Source: an uncultured Lachnospiraceae bacterium | GTDB lineage: Bacteria; Bacillota_A; Clostridia; Lachnospirales; Lachnospiraceae | Assembly (NCBI GenBank): GCA_902796775.1 | Contig: CADBQK010000387.1 | Location: forward strand, 1-32,806 | Reading direction: 5' to 3' | DNA: 32,806 nt | In this document: positions 25,305-32,806 of the stretch, piece by piece | How positions within the stretch are numbered: the stretch's first letter is position 1 | Layout of the letters: every line of letters begins with the position of its first letter | Notes under the pieces: model-generated | What the model saw: only the letters and a program-made list of their open reading frames with translations | What the model was told of the DNA's origin: nothing | Databases searched by the model: none | Program-made: the position numbers and the translations under genes

Positions 25305-26987
25305 ATGGGAAAGACTTACAAATCGGATATTGAGATCGCGCAGGAAACAAAAATGGATCATATTCGCGATGTGGCAGCCAGACTTGGCGTCAGTGAAGAT
25401 GATCTGGAGATGTACGGGAAGTACAAGGCAAAGTTTACAGAGGAATTCATTCGTTCTCTGGAGGGAAAGAAAGACGGTAAACTGGTGCTGGTAACCGCAG
25501 TTAATCCGACTCCGGCAGGAGAAGGGAAGACAACAACGACCGTCGGACTGGGACAGGCATTTGGAAAACTGGGGAAAAAGGCTGTTATTGCACTCCGCGA
25601 GCCCTCGCTTGGTCCCTGCTTCGGTATCAAGGGCGGTGCAGCAGGCGGCGGTTATGCGCAGGTCGTGCCGATGGAGGATCTGAATCTGCATTTTACAGGT
25701 GACTTCCATGCGATTACTTCTGCAAATAACCTCCTGGCAGCAATGCTGGATAACCATATTCAGCAGGGGAACTCTCTGGATATCGATACCAGGCAGGTAA
25801 TCTGGAAGCGCTGCGAGGATATGAATGACCGTGCGCTGCGAAATATTGTTGTCGGCCTTGGCAGCAAGATGGACGGTTTTGTCAGAGAAGATCATTTTGT
25901 TATCACTGTAGCATCTGAGATCATGGCGATCCTGTGCCTGGCAGATGATATGGAGGATCTGAAGGCACGTCTGTCCAGGATCGTGGTGGCTTACAATCGT
26001 GCCGGCGATCCGGTGACTGCCGGTGACCTGAAAGCGACCGGTGCGATGGCTGCACTTTTAAAGGATGCCTTAAAGCCGAACCTGATCCAGACTCTGGAGC
26101 ATACACCTGCTATCGTTCATGGCGGTCCCTTTGCGAATATAGCTCATGGATGCAATAGTGTCCGTGCAACAAAAATGGCATTGAAGCTTGCAGATTATGT
26201 GATCACGGAGGCCGGTTTCGGTGCAGATCTCGGCGCGGAGAAGTTCTTTGATATCAAGTGCCGTATGGCCGGTCTTAAGCCGGATGCTGTAGTACTCGTC
26301 TCCACCGTTAGAGCTCTGAAGTACAACGGCGGTGTGCCTAAGAGCGATCTTTCCGAAAAGAACATGGAGGCTCTTGCAGCAGGTATCGTCAATCTGGAGA
26401 AGCATATTGAGAATCTGCAGAAATACCAGGTACCGATCGTGGTGACGCTGAATGCTTTTGTAGCCGATACCGAAGAAGAGATCGAATATGTAAAGAATTT
26501 CTGCGAAGAGAGAGGCTGTGAGTTTGCCCTTTCCGAAGTTTGGGAAAAAGGCGGCGAAGGCGGTATAGCTCTTGCACAGAAGCTTCTTTATACGCTTGAG
26601 AACAAGAAGAGTGAGTTCAAACTCCTGTATGAAGATGATCTTAGCCTGAAAGAGAAGATTGAGACTGTGGCGAAGGAAATCTACGGAGCTGCAGGTGTAA
26701 GTTATTCCGCGGCAGCAGAAAAGAGCCTGAAAAAGATTACGGAAATGGGCTTCGGCAGTATGCCTGTCTGTATGGCCAAAACCCAATATTCCCTTTCCGA
26801 TGATCCCGGCAAACTGGGCAGACCTAAGGATTTCATCGTGAATGTAAGAGAGGTCTATGTCTCGGCAGGAGCAGGTTTTGTTGTAGCGATCAATGGAACG
26901 ATCATGACCATGCCCGGCCTTCCCAAGAAGCCGGCAGCAGAGGGAATCGATGTGAACGCAGAGGGTATGATTACCGGGCTCTTCTAG
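25305..26987 (+). CDS. fhs: Formate--tetrahydrofolate ligase
   Basis: Makes 10-formyl-THF from formate, THF and ATP; the entry of formate into one-carbon metabolism, including the methyl branch of acetogenesis. The 560-residue length fits the family. The ATP site is [18 protein letters not shown] with Lys75. Other family motifs are [24 protein letters not shown] (starting near residue 98), [19 protein letters not shown] and the C-terminal [11 protein letters not shown]. The ATG has TAGGAGGAATC upstream, nearly the same as that of folD, which starts 17 bp after the fhs stop. Together they interconvert formate, formyl-, methenyl- and methylene-THF. No THF riboswitch consensus was seen in the 131-bp upstream gap. 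Confidence 0.98.
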   Translation: MGKTYKSDIEIAQETKMDHIRDVAARLGVSEDDLEMYGKYKAKFTEEFIRSLEGKKDGKLVLVTAVNPTPAGEGKTTTTVGLGQAFGKLGKKAVIALREPSLGPCFGIKGGAAGGGYAQVVPMEDLNLHFTGDFHAITSANNLLAAMLDNHIQQGNSLDIDTRQVIWKRCEDMNDRALRNIVVGLGSKMDGFVREDHFVITVASEIMAILCLADDMEDLKARLSRIVVAYNRAGDPVTAGDLKATGAMAALLKDALKPNLIQTLEHTPAIVHGGPFANIAHGCNSVRATKMALKLADYVITEAGFGADLGAEKFFDIKCRMAGLKPDAVVLVSTVRALKYNGGVPKSDLSEKNMEALAAGIVNLEKHIENLQKYQVPIVVTLNAFVADTEEEIEYVKNFCEERGCEFALSEVWEKGGEGGIALAQKLLYTLENKKSEFKLLYEDDLSLKEKIETVAKEIYGAAGVSYSAAAEKSLKKITEMGFGSMPVCMAKTQYSLSDDPGKLGRPKDFIVNVREVYVSAGAGFVVAINGTIMTMPGLPKKPAAEGIDVNAEGMITGLF

Positions 26988-27004
26988 GAATACAAGGAGG
27001 AATC

Positions 27005-27868
27005 ATGGCAGTATTGATAGATGGGAAAATGATCGCTGCACAGATCAAGGAGGAGCTGAAGGAAAAAACTGCTGCTCTGAAAGCTGAGGGCCTTGTCCCT
27101 GTGCTGGCAGTGATCCAGGTTGGTACGGATCCGGCCTCTACTCTGTATGTTGGGAATAAGAAAAAGTCCTGTGCTTTCGTCGGGATCGAGTCTGTATCCT
27201 ATGAGCTGCCTGAAGAGACTACAGAGCAGGAGCTTCTTGATCTGATCGGAAAGCTTAATGCTGACAGCAATATCAATGGGATCCTGGTACAGCTTCCCCT
27301 GCCTGCGCAGATCGATGAGAAAAAAGTGATCCGGGCGATCGATCCGGTCAAGGACGTAGACGGATTCCATCCGCAGAGCGTAGGAGCGCTGGTAACCGGA
27401 GAGCCGGGGTTCGTTTCCTGTACACCGGCCGGTATCGTACAGCTTCTCAAGCGGAGCGGGATCGAGATTGATGGAAAAGAATGTGTCGTCGTTGGCAGAA
27501 GCAATATTGTAGGCAAGCCGATGTCTGTACTGCTGCTGCGGGAAAACGGGACCGTGACTACCTGCCATTCTCACACCAGGAATCTGAAGGAGGTCTGCTC
27601 CCGGGCGGATATCCTGATCGCGGCGATCGGCAAACCGAAATTCTTTACGCGGGAATACGTCAAACAGGGTGCTGTTGTGATTGATGTCGGTATCCACAAA
27701 ATGCAGCCGAAGGGTTTCTGCGGGGATGTGGATTTTGAAGATGTAAAGGAAGTGGCCAGTGCGATTACTCCGGTTCCCGGAGGTGTCGGCCCCATGACGG
27801 TCGCTATGCTGCTGGTCAACTGCGTGGATGCTCTCCTGATGCAGTCAGGCAAAGGAGATATCCGTTAA
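27005..27868 (+). CDS. folD: Bifunctional methylene-THF dehydrogenase / methenyl-THF cyclohydrolase
   Basis: Interconverts 5,10-methylene-THF, 5,10-methenyl-THF and 10-formyl-THF with NADP. The 287-residue protein has the catalytic Tyr48 and Lys52 in YVGNKKKS, the GILVQLPLP motif, DVDGFHP, and the nucleotide-site sequence GRSNIVGKPMSVLLL. PVPGGVGPMTVAML is near the C-terminus. The order fhs-folD fits direct passage of 10-formyl-THF. AAGGAGG sits just before the ATG. The rimO start follows 9 bp after the stop, so the cluster fhs-folD-rimO-pgsA-lipoprotein is likely one operon. Confidence 0.98.
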   Translation: MAVLIDGKMIAAQIKEELKEKTAALKAEGLVPVLAVIQVGTDPASTLYVGNKKKSCAFVGIESVSYELPEETTEQELLDLIGKLNADSNINGILVQLPLPAQIDEKKVIRAIDPVKDVDGFHPQSVGALVTGEPGFVSCTPAGIVQLLKRSGIEIDGKECVVVGRSNIVGKPMSVLLLRENGTVTTCHSHTRNLKEVCSRADILIAAIGKPKFFTREYVKQGAVVIDVGIHKMQPKGFCGDVDFEDVKEVASAITPVPGGVGPMTVAMLLVNCVDALLMQSGKGDIR

Positions 27869-27877
27869 CAGGACTAT

Positions 27878-29233
27878 ATGGAAAAGATATTTTTTGTATC
27901 CCTGGGATGCGACAAAAATCTAGTGGATTCCCAGCAGATGCTGGGAATCCTGCATCAGCAGGGCTTTGAGATGGCTTCTGACGAGAATGAGGCAGATGTG
28001 ATCGTGGTGAACACCTGCAGCTTTATCGGTGATGCCAGAGATGAGAGCATCGAAACACTTTTGCAGATGGGGCGCTGCCGGACTGACGGCAAGTGCAGGG
28101 CACTGATCGCTGCGGGCTGTCTTGCACAGCGTTATCAGCAGGAGATCCTGGATGAAATGCCGGAGGTCGATGCAGTAGTTGGTACAGCCAGCATCGAGAA
28201 GATTGCCGATGCTGTTCGATCTGCGCTGTCAGGCAAAAGGACCATTACAGTGGACCCTGTCGACCGGCTTTTCGTTCCGGAAACAGACCGCGTGCTGAGT
28301 ACCGGTGATTTCTCAACCTATTTGAAAATTGCAGAAGGCTGTGATAAGAGATGCACGTACTGTATCATTCCCTCCCTGAGAGGGAAGTATTGCAGCTATC
28401 CCATGGATTATCTTCTCGCCGAGGCAAAGAAGCTCGCCGGGCAGGGAATCACTGAGCTGAATCTAGTAGCTCAGGAGACGACTCTGTACGGCACCGATTT
28501 GTATGGCAGGAAGATGCTGCCTGTTCTTCTGGAACGCTTATGCCGGATAGAGGGGATCTCTTGGATCCGTCTGCTGTATTGCTATCCGGAGGAGATTACG
28601 GATGAGCTTCTGGAAGTGATGGCCTCACAGCAGAAGATATGTCATTATATCGATATTCCGATCCAGCATGCCAGTGACCGGATCCTTCAGCGTATGGGCA
28701 GAAGGACTACCCGGGATGAAATCTGCGGGGTCATTGAAAAGCTTCGGGGCAGGATGCCGGATATCGCGATCCGCACCACTCTGATCAGCGGCTTTCCCGG
28801 TGAAACAGAGCAGGATCATGAAGAATTGAAAAGCTTTATCAGGCAGGTGCGCTTTGACAGACTGGGAGTTTTTCCCTATTCCAGAGAAGAGGGGACACCG
28901 GCCGCTCAGATGCCCGGGCAGATCCCGGAGGAGATCCGGCAGAAGAGAGCAGATGAGCTGATGCTGCTCCAGCAGGAGATAGCTTTTGAAAAAGCGCGCA
29001 GTATGAAAGGCCGTATGCTGGATGTGATGATAGAAGGCCGTTTGCCGGAAGAAGGAATCTATGTCGGGAGGACTTATATGGATGCTCCCGGGGTGGATGG
29101 AAGGGTGTTCCTGGAGTATGATGGGCAGTGGATGTCCGGCCAGATTGTGAAAGTCCGGGTAACTGATGCCGTGGAATATGATTTGATCGCGCAGGCGGTT
29201 GATGGAGGATACACAGATGAATTTACCGAATAA
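27878..29233 (+). CDS. rimO: Ribosomal protein S12 methylthiotransferase
   Basis: A radical-SAM enzyme that methylthiolates a conserved Asp of ribosomal protein S12. The 451-residue protein has the three N-terminal cluster cysteines (Cys11, Cys47, Cys81). The SAM cluster motif CxxxCxxC is at Cys155, Cys159 and Cys162 (CDKRCTYC). A C-terminal TRAM-like domain (about 375-440) has VMIEGRLPEEG and VFLEYDGQ. RimO is favoured over MiaB by the opening FVSLGCDKNLVDSQ. The ribosome site is weak (AGGA), suggesting coupling to folD. Its last 17 nt overlap pgsA. Confidence 0.96.
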   Translation: MEKIFFVSLGCDKNLVDSQQMLGILHQQGFEMASDENEADVIVVNTCSFIGDARDESIETLLQMGRCRTDGKCRALIAAGCLAQRYQQEILDEMPEVDAVVGTASIEKIADAVRSALSGKRTITVDPVDRLFVPETDRVLSTGDFSTYLKIAEGCDKRCTYCIIPSLRGKYCSYPMDYLLAEAKKLAGQGITELNLVAQETTLYGTDLYGRKMLPVLLERLCRIEGISWIRLLYCYPEEITDELLEVMASQQKICHYIDIPIQHASDRILQRMGRRTTRDEICGVIEKLRGRMPDIAIRTTLISGFPGETEQDHEELKSFIRQVRFDRLGVFPYSREEGTPAAQMPGQIPEEIRQKRADELMLLQQEIAFEKARSMKGRMLDVMIEGRLPEEGIYVGRTYMDAPGVDGRVFLEYDGQWMSGQIVKVRVTDAVEYDLIAQAVDGGYTDEFTE

Positions 29234-29762
29234 ACTGACGGTACTCCGGGTATTGATGATCCCGTTTTTTGTGTTTTTCATGCTGATGGCTGATCAGTTC
29301 GGGCAGTGGTCCCTCTACCTGGCGCTGGTGATTTTTGCGGCAGCCAGCCTGACGGATATGCTGGATGGGAAGATTGCGAGAAAATACAATCTGATTACTA
29401 ATTTCGGGAAATTTATGGATCCGCTGGCCGATAAGCTTCTTGTAAGTGCAGCACTGATCTGCTTTGTTTATTTAAGGCGCATTCCCTGCTGGATCGTGAT
29501 CATCATCATCTCCCGGGAATTTGTGATCAGCGGGTTCCGTCTCGTGGCAGCCCAGCAGAATATTGTGATTGCTGCGGGAATATGGGGAAAGGTAAAGACG
29601 GCAGTGACTATGGTAACGATCATCTTTATGATTCCGCAGTTTCCCGGTACGATTGTGCACACACTTGAACAGATACTGATCTGGCTTTGTCTGGCTCTCA
29701 CGATCATTTCCCTGTGCGATTACCTGTATCATAACCGGTCTGTTCTATCAGGAGAGATTTAA
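29217..29762 (+). CDS. pgsA: CDP-diacylglycerol--glycerol-3-phosphate 3-phosphatidyltransferase
   Basis: Makes phosphatidylglycerol-phosphate from CDP-diacylglycerol and glycerol-3-phosphate in the membrane, the first step to phosphatidylglycerol and cardiolipin. The CDP-alcohol phosphatidyltransferase signature is complete: Asp47, then D-G-x2-A-R-x8-G-x3-D-x3-D at residues 50-72. Several hydrophobic helices and 181 residues fit the family. I chose ATG 29217 because GGAGG lies at 29204-29208 with 8-nt spacing; an ATG at 29199 would precede it. The start is inside the 3' end of rimO, indicating translational coupling. PgsA beside RimO is a common arrangement in clostridia. Confidence 0.96.
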   Translation: MNLPNKLTVLRVLMIPFFVFFMLMADQFGQWSLYLALVIFAAASLTDMLDGKIARKYNLITNFGKFMDPLADKLLVSAALICFVYLRRIPCWIVIIIISREFVISGFRLVAAQQNIVIAAGIWGKVKTAVTMVTIIFMIPQFPGTIVHTLEQILIWLCLALTIISLCDYLYHNRSVLSGEI

Positions 29763-29768
29763 GTATAT

Positions 29769-31739
29769 ATGAGAAAAGGGATACGGATACTGTTTTTGTC
29801 TGTACTGTTTGCTGCGGCATTGCTGTTTGCAGGCTGCAATGGCACATTTCACCTCATCGCCATTGATACGATGCTGTCCGTGGATAAGTCTTTTAACGGC
29901 AGCCGTGTGATGAAAGCTGAGATACCTGCTGCTGTCTACAAGAAGGTATTCAATTCGGATGCTTCAGCAATTGAAGAAGTCATATCCGGCTACACGCCTG
30001 GGAGTATGTACTGTAAAGCCCAGGAAAATGATGCTGGCGGAGCGACAATTGAGATGCATATTGACTTTGCCTCTCTGGCAGAGTACCAGAAAGAAGTGAA
30101 GGAAATTTGTAAGGGGAGCGGTTCTGAGCAGACCGTTACCCCATCCGTGACCTTTGACTACTCCAAATCCATGCTGAAAAGCGGATATACCATCAGCGAG
30201 AATTTTACTTCTCTGGATCTGTTCGGCTGGCTTTCACAGGCTCTGGAAAAAGAATATCCGGCATTGGCACAGCACGCCGAGGAGGGCATTTTTGAGCTTG
30301 GATCGACGAAATTCTTTCTGGCAGGTGAAGAGATCGCTCTGGACGGTTCCGGAAAGATACAGGCATCCGAGATTGAATCGCATGCATTTGACGGTATTAC
30401 CATCGAAACAACTGTAAACAGTGATGATACGATCGACGCAAATATCCGTTATGCAGTGGGAGCTAAGGTCGTTGCGGATTTTTCCGGGAAGGATAAATCG
30501 GACAGGCTGGAAAGTCTGATGAAGGATCTGGTGCCCAAGGATGGTTCTATCAGCAGTCTGGAATCGGAGTCCGGCGGAAGGATTTTCCGGATCAAGTTTA
30601 CCAGTGCAACTCCGGAAGCATATATAGCTGCTATGAATAAAGCCCTGGCGACAAACAATACAGTCTTTTCTGCCTCTCTGGAGGGAGATGAGGAGGAATT
30701 GTCAGTTAAGGAGACTTACAGGCAGTATTATGACGGCAGTTATTTCCTGGATTACAATAATAAAAGTACCAATTTCAGCTATATTCTGCGGGTGCCTACG
30801 AATTATTCACTGGAAAGCTGCAAAGGAAAGTATGGCTTTCTGAAAGAGTATGATTCTACCTATACAGACAACAAGTGTGAAATCTCCATGGCGCTGTCAC
30901 AACCGGATGAAGTCAGCGTAATCGTTGGGTATATTGTAGATCTGGATGCCATCAGCGTATCGACACAGGTTGACAGTGAGATAAAAATGCAGCGCAGCGT
31001 TGTCTTCAAGCTGACCAATGAGGAAGACAGTCTGATCGGCAGCCGGATTTCAGGAGCAATCGATCAGGTAGTAAACAAATGGCCTAAAAAGGCAGAGGCC
31101 GGGAAGGATAAGCTGATCAGCTCTGTGCAGTATTCGATTACGATGAATGCAGAGAGCTTTGAAGAACTTACCCGTATGACCAGGCTTCTTCTCCAGGAGG
31201 ATCCGGAGGATGATAAAGATGCCGACGGAGACGGGCGGCCGGAGAGTTCCCGGATCAGCGGCGGGGAGACTCCTCCCCATCAGCCTGTTAAGAGGAGCTT
31301 TGAGATCCGGGATACGATCAATTTCTCCGGATTCCTCAAAGGATCCAAGGCATCGGAAGGCATTTCGTATAAACTGGTGTACCCTGCCCGCTATACGGCA
31401 AAGTTTGACGGGAATACATCTTTTGAAAATGCTGCTGCGCAGAAAAGGGAGATTTCCTGCATTACGAATAATAAGATCATAGCGGTCAATTCTTCTGCAG
31501 AGAAATGGAACATCGAAGGAATTGTTGTCCTCTCCCTGTGCGCGCTTTCGTTTCTGATCTTTCTGATCATCCTTTTCTTCCGGTTTACACCGATTCTTGT
31601 ATTCCTGCGTGACGGGAAGCTGACGATTGACGGGAAAAAAGTTTTTTCAAAGCGAGGTATGGCCATCCTGGTGCTGCTGGCAGGCAGTCTGGTCTGCTTT
31701 ATCGTCATGGGACTCCGCCTGATTTTCCAGGTGTACTAA
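29769..31739 (+). CDS. Large lipoprotein with two C-terminal membrane segments, unknown function
   Basis: Function not recognised. The 656-residue protein begins with a lipoprotein signal peptide whose lipobox LFAGC places the lipid-bearing Cys at residue 23. The ectodomain (about 24-585) is rich in beta-type alternating sequence. The first 60 residues (GCNGTFHLIAIDTMLSVDKSFNGSR onwards) recall LppM/DUF3153-like lipoproteins, but this is only a resemblance. An acidic, Pro/Gly/Ser-rich linker lies at about 475-510. Two hydrophobic helices close the protein (about 583-610 and 630-656), separated by a basic loop RFTPILVFLRDGKLTIDGKK. The positive-inside rule then puts that loop in the cytoplasm and the C-terminus outside. 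It starts 6 bp after pgsA, with AGGAGAG inside pgsA, so it is probably part of the operon. Confidence 0.8.
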   Translation: MRKGIRILFLSVLFAAALLFAGCNGTFHLIAIDTMLSVDKSFNGSRVMKAEIPAAVYKKVFNSDASAIEEVISGYTPGSMYCKAQENDAGGATIEMHIDFASLAEYQKEVKEICKGSGSEQTVTPSVTFDYSKSMLKSGYTISENFTSLDLFGWLSQALEKEYPALAQHAEEGIFELGSTKFFLAGEEIALDGSGKIQASEIESHAFDGITIETTVNSDDTIDANIRYAVGAKVVADFSGKDKSDRLESLMKDLVPKDGSISSLESESGGRIFRIKFTSATPEAYIAAMNKALATNNTVFSASLEGDEEELSVKETYRQYYDGSYFLDYNNKSTNFSYILRVPTNYSLESCKGKYGFLKEYDSTYTDNKCEISMALSQPDEVSVIVGYIVDLDAISVSTQVDSEIKMQRSVVFKLTNEEDSLIGSRISGAIDQVVNKWPKKAEAGKDKLISSVQYSITMNAESFEELTRMTRLLLQEDPEDDKDADGDGRPESSRISGGETPPHQPVKRSFEIRDTINFSGFLKGSKASEGISYKLVYPARYTAKFDGNTSFENAAAQKREISCITNNKIIAVNSSAEKWNIEGIVVLSLCALSFLIFLIILFFRFTPILVFLRDGKLTIDGKKVFSKRGMAILVLLAGSLVCFIVMGLRLIFQVY

Positions 31740-31761
31740 AACAATGTGTGTACTAAAACAA
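31731..31761. repeat. 14-bp direct repeat across the lipoprotein stop codon
   Basis: GTGTACTAAAACAA occurs at 31731-31744 and exactly again at 31748-31761 (period 17). The first copy contains the lipoprotein stop codon TAA. Confidence 0.8.
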
Positions 31762-31763
31762 AC

Positions 31764-31794
31764 AGGGAGGCTTCTGCAGCAGAAGCCTCCCTTT
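31764..31794. terminator. Bidirectional terminator between convergent genes
   Basis: AGGGAGGCTTCTG (31764-31776) pairs perfectly with CAGAAGCCTCCCT (31780-31792), loop CAG, followed by TT on the + strand. On the - strand the hairpin is followed by GTTTGTTTTAG, so it can stop transcripts from both sides. Confidence 0.85.
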
Positions 31795-31841
31795 ACGTAT
31801 AAAACAGGATAGAATAGAAGGAAAAATAGAAGGAAAAGAAC

Positions 31842-32429
31842 TTACTGGTTAAAAGTTATTGCTGCAATACTTGCAAGCATCTCAACAGTGCCGTCAATAC
31901 CAAGCATACTGCTGTTGACCATGATATCAAAACCTTCCTTGGACCCCCATCTGTACTCTGTGTAGTACTGATAGTAAGTACGGCGGATCTTATCAATGCG
32001 GTTGATCTCCTTGCGGGCTTTTTCTGATGTTTCGATCAGGTAGCGGTTTTTCACTCTTTCGATACGGTCACTAAGAGGCGCATAGATGTAGACATCCAGA
32101 GTATCTGCATATCCATACAGGATGGAGTTAGCGCATCTGCCGACAATAACAAAGGACTCATTATCTGCCAGGGAACGAATCAGATCACTCTGAGCAAAGA
32201 ACAGCTGATCCGATACGGTGGGTGTGTATCCTGAGACGAAGAGGCCGGGAGCCTTTTCATCTGAATGAGCTACGGAATCCGCATCCAGGCCGCTGCGTTT
32301 GGCGGCGAGCTCGATCAGATTCTTGTCGTAAAAGTTGATACCGAGTTTGTCTGCCAGTTTCTCTCCAATTTCACGTCCGCCGCTGCCAAATTCACGTCCA
32401 ATCGTGATAATCATGTTCTTTTTACTCAT
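31842..32429 (-). CDS. Cytidylate-kinase-like family protein
   Basis: A 195-residue P-loop kinase-like protein (Cytidylate_kin2 type). The N-terminal motif TIGREFGSGGREIGEKLADKLG contains the nucleotide-binding loop GSGGREIG. The lid-like Arg-rich stretch has IERVKNRYLIE and RIDKIRRTYYQYYTEYRWG. The family lacks a proven substrate in most members, so calling it cmk would be unsafe. On the - strand the ribosome site GGGGTGAT lies between two in-frame ATGs, so I choose the later one (32429). It is convergent with the lipoprotein gene and divergent from thrC, with a clear promoter at 32522-32549. Confidence 0.87.
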   Translation of the reverse strand: MSKKNMIITIGREFGSGGREIGEKLADKLGINFYDKNLIELAAKRSGLDADSVAHSDEKAPGLFVSGYTPTVSDQLFFAQSDLIRSLADNESFVIVGRCANSILYGYADTLDVYIYAPLSDRIERVKNRYLIETSEKARKEINRIDKIRRTYYQYYTEYRWGSKEGFDIMVNSSMLGIDGTVEMLASIAAITFNQ

Positions 32430-32521
32430 AAGATCACCCCGCAATAATAAAAAATGAGACGTTAATATGTGGATTAGACATATTGTGTTATAAAATTCAG
32501 ATTGTTTTGTGATTTGGTTAT

Positions 32522-32549
32522 ATTATATCATGAATTTTGAAAAAGTAAA
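32522..32549 (-). promoter_or_regulatory. Promoter of the cytidylate-kinase-like gene
   Basis: Read on the - strand: TTTACT (32549-32544), 16 bp, TATAAT (32527-32522). The leader is about 85 nt and AT-rich. Confidence 0.7.
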
Positions 32550-32648
32550 GGCGATATTCAAAAAATAATCATGTATACAACAAATATTCACTCCAATATC
32601 ATTACTACTTCCATCAGGGAAAGATATGTGGTATGATGGCAAAAACAG

Positions 32649-32676
32649 TTTTGCTTTATCATATGTGATATACAAT
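32649..32676 (+). promoter_or_regulatory. Possible promoter of thrC
   Basis: TTTTGC (32649-32654), 16 bp, TACAAT (32671-32676); a TATAAA-like stretch lies at 32680-32685. The leader would be only about 15-20 nt, leaving no room for a T-box. The rest of the 269-bp divergent gap (32430-32698) is AT-rich with no other feature that I can see. Confidence 0.4.
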
Positions 32677-32698
32677 CTATATAAACAGGAGGACATCT

Positions 32699-32806
32699 AT
32701 GGACATCAGATATAAAAGTACAAGAAGCGCATCAGGTACCGTTTCTTCATCTTATGCGATTCTGCATGGCCTGGCGGATGACGGCGGGCTGTATGTTCCC
32801 GACCGC
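32699..32806 (+). CDS. thrC: Threonine synthase (5' part, cut by the window edge)
   Basis: Only the first 36 codons are present; the gene runs off the right edge. The sequence IRYKSTRSASG...AILHGLADDGGLYVPDR matches the conserved N-terminus of threonine synthases (xYxSTRG, then GLAxDGGLYVP). The enzyme converts O-phosphohomoserine to threonine with pyridoxal phosphate. The ATG is preceded by AGGAGG at a 7-nt spacing. The catalytic lysine lies beyond the window, so completeness cannot be judged. Confidence 0.9.
   Translation, partial: MDIRYKSTRSASGTVSSSYAILHGLADDGGLYVPDR

Overview
The window looks like a chromosomal segment of a Gram-positive, low-to-moderate G+C anaerobe of the class Clostridia, most likely a Lachnospiraceae-type gut organism. 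The evidence is AGGAGG-type ribosome binding sites, sigma-A promoters, a dimeric-type glycyl-tRNA synthetase, pyruvate phosphate dikinase, formate-THF ligase with FolD, a TM1266-family protein, an MBG/Big-like secreted protein and a cell-wall-repeat NlpC/P60 hydrolase. Nearly everything is on the + strand. No phage, insertion sequence, CRISPR array or obvious genomic island is visible. The identification rests on gene content only.

Layout. Positions 1-165 hold a heavily folded, apparently non-coding RNA ending in a terminator-like hairpin. Then come a small secreted Big-like protein (260-967) and a large secreted NlpC/P60 cell-wall hydrolase with 26-residue binding repeats (1064-3340). guaB (3747-5201) has a clear promoter and is followed by two related palindromes, one of which resembles a dispersed REP-type element, and then an M16C zinc peptidase. 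era and recO abut; glyQS and ppdK follow, the latter behind an unusual two-hairpin leader. After a strong terminator a new unit carries a TM1266-type small regulator and an alpha/beta hydrolase. tRNA-Gly(CCC) has its own promoter and terminator and sits just before an orphan amino-acid adenylating enzyme.

Next are folE, a nicotinamidase-like amidohydrolase and a membrane-anchored protein with a 5'-nucleotidase fold that has lost almost all metal ligands. uppP (undecaprenyl-diphosphate phosphatase) starts behind a hairpin placed at its predicted transcript 5' end. A 236-bp gap full of inverted repeats separates it from ftsK/spoIIIE. fhs, folD, rimO, pgsA and a large lipoprotein of unknown function form a tight run, with rimO and pgsA overlapping. 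A bidirectional terminator separates them from a convergent cytidylate-kinase-like gene on the - strand. Divergent from that gene, the window ends in the first 36 codons of thrC.

How the genes fit together. Most are housekeeping: purine synthesis (guaB), one-carbon metabolism (fhs, folD, folE), translation (glyQS, era, rimO, tRNA-Gly), DNA repair and segregation (recO, ftsK), envelope lipids and wall (uppP, pgsA, NlpC/P60) and central carbon flux (ppdK). The parts least explained by known biology are the left-edge RNA, the degenerate 5'-nucleotidase, the orphan adenylating enzyme next to tRNA-Gly, the structured leaders of ppdK and uppP, the folded uppP-ftsK gap and the C-terminally membrane-anchored lipoprotein. 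No complete novel multi-gene system could be demonstrated from sequence alone.
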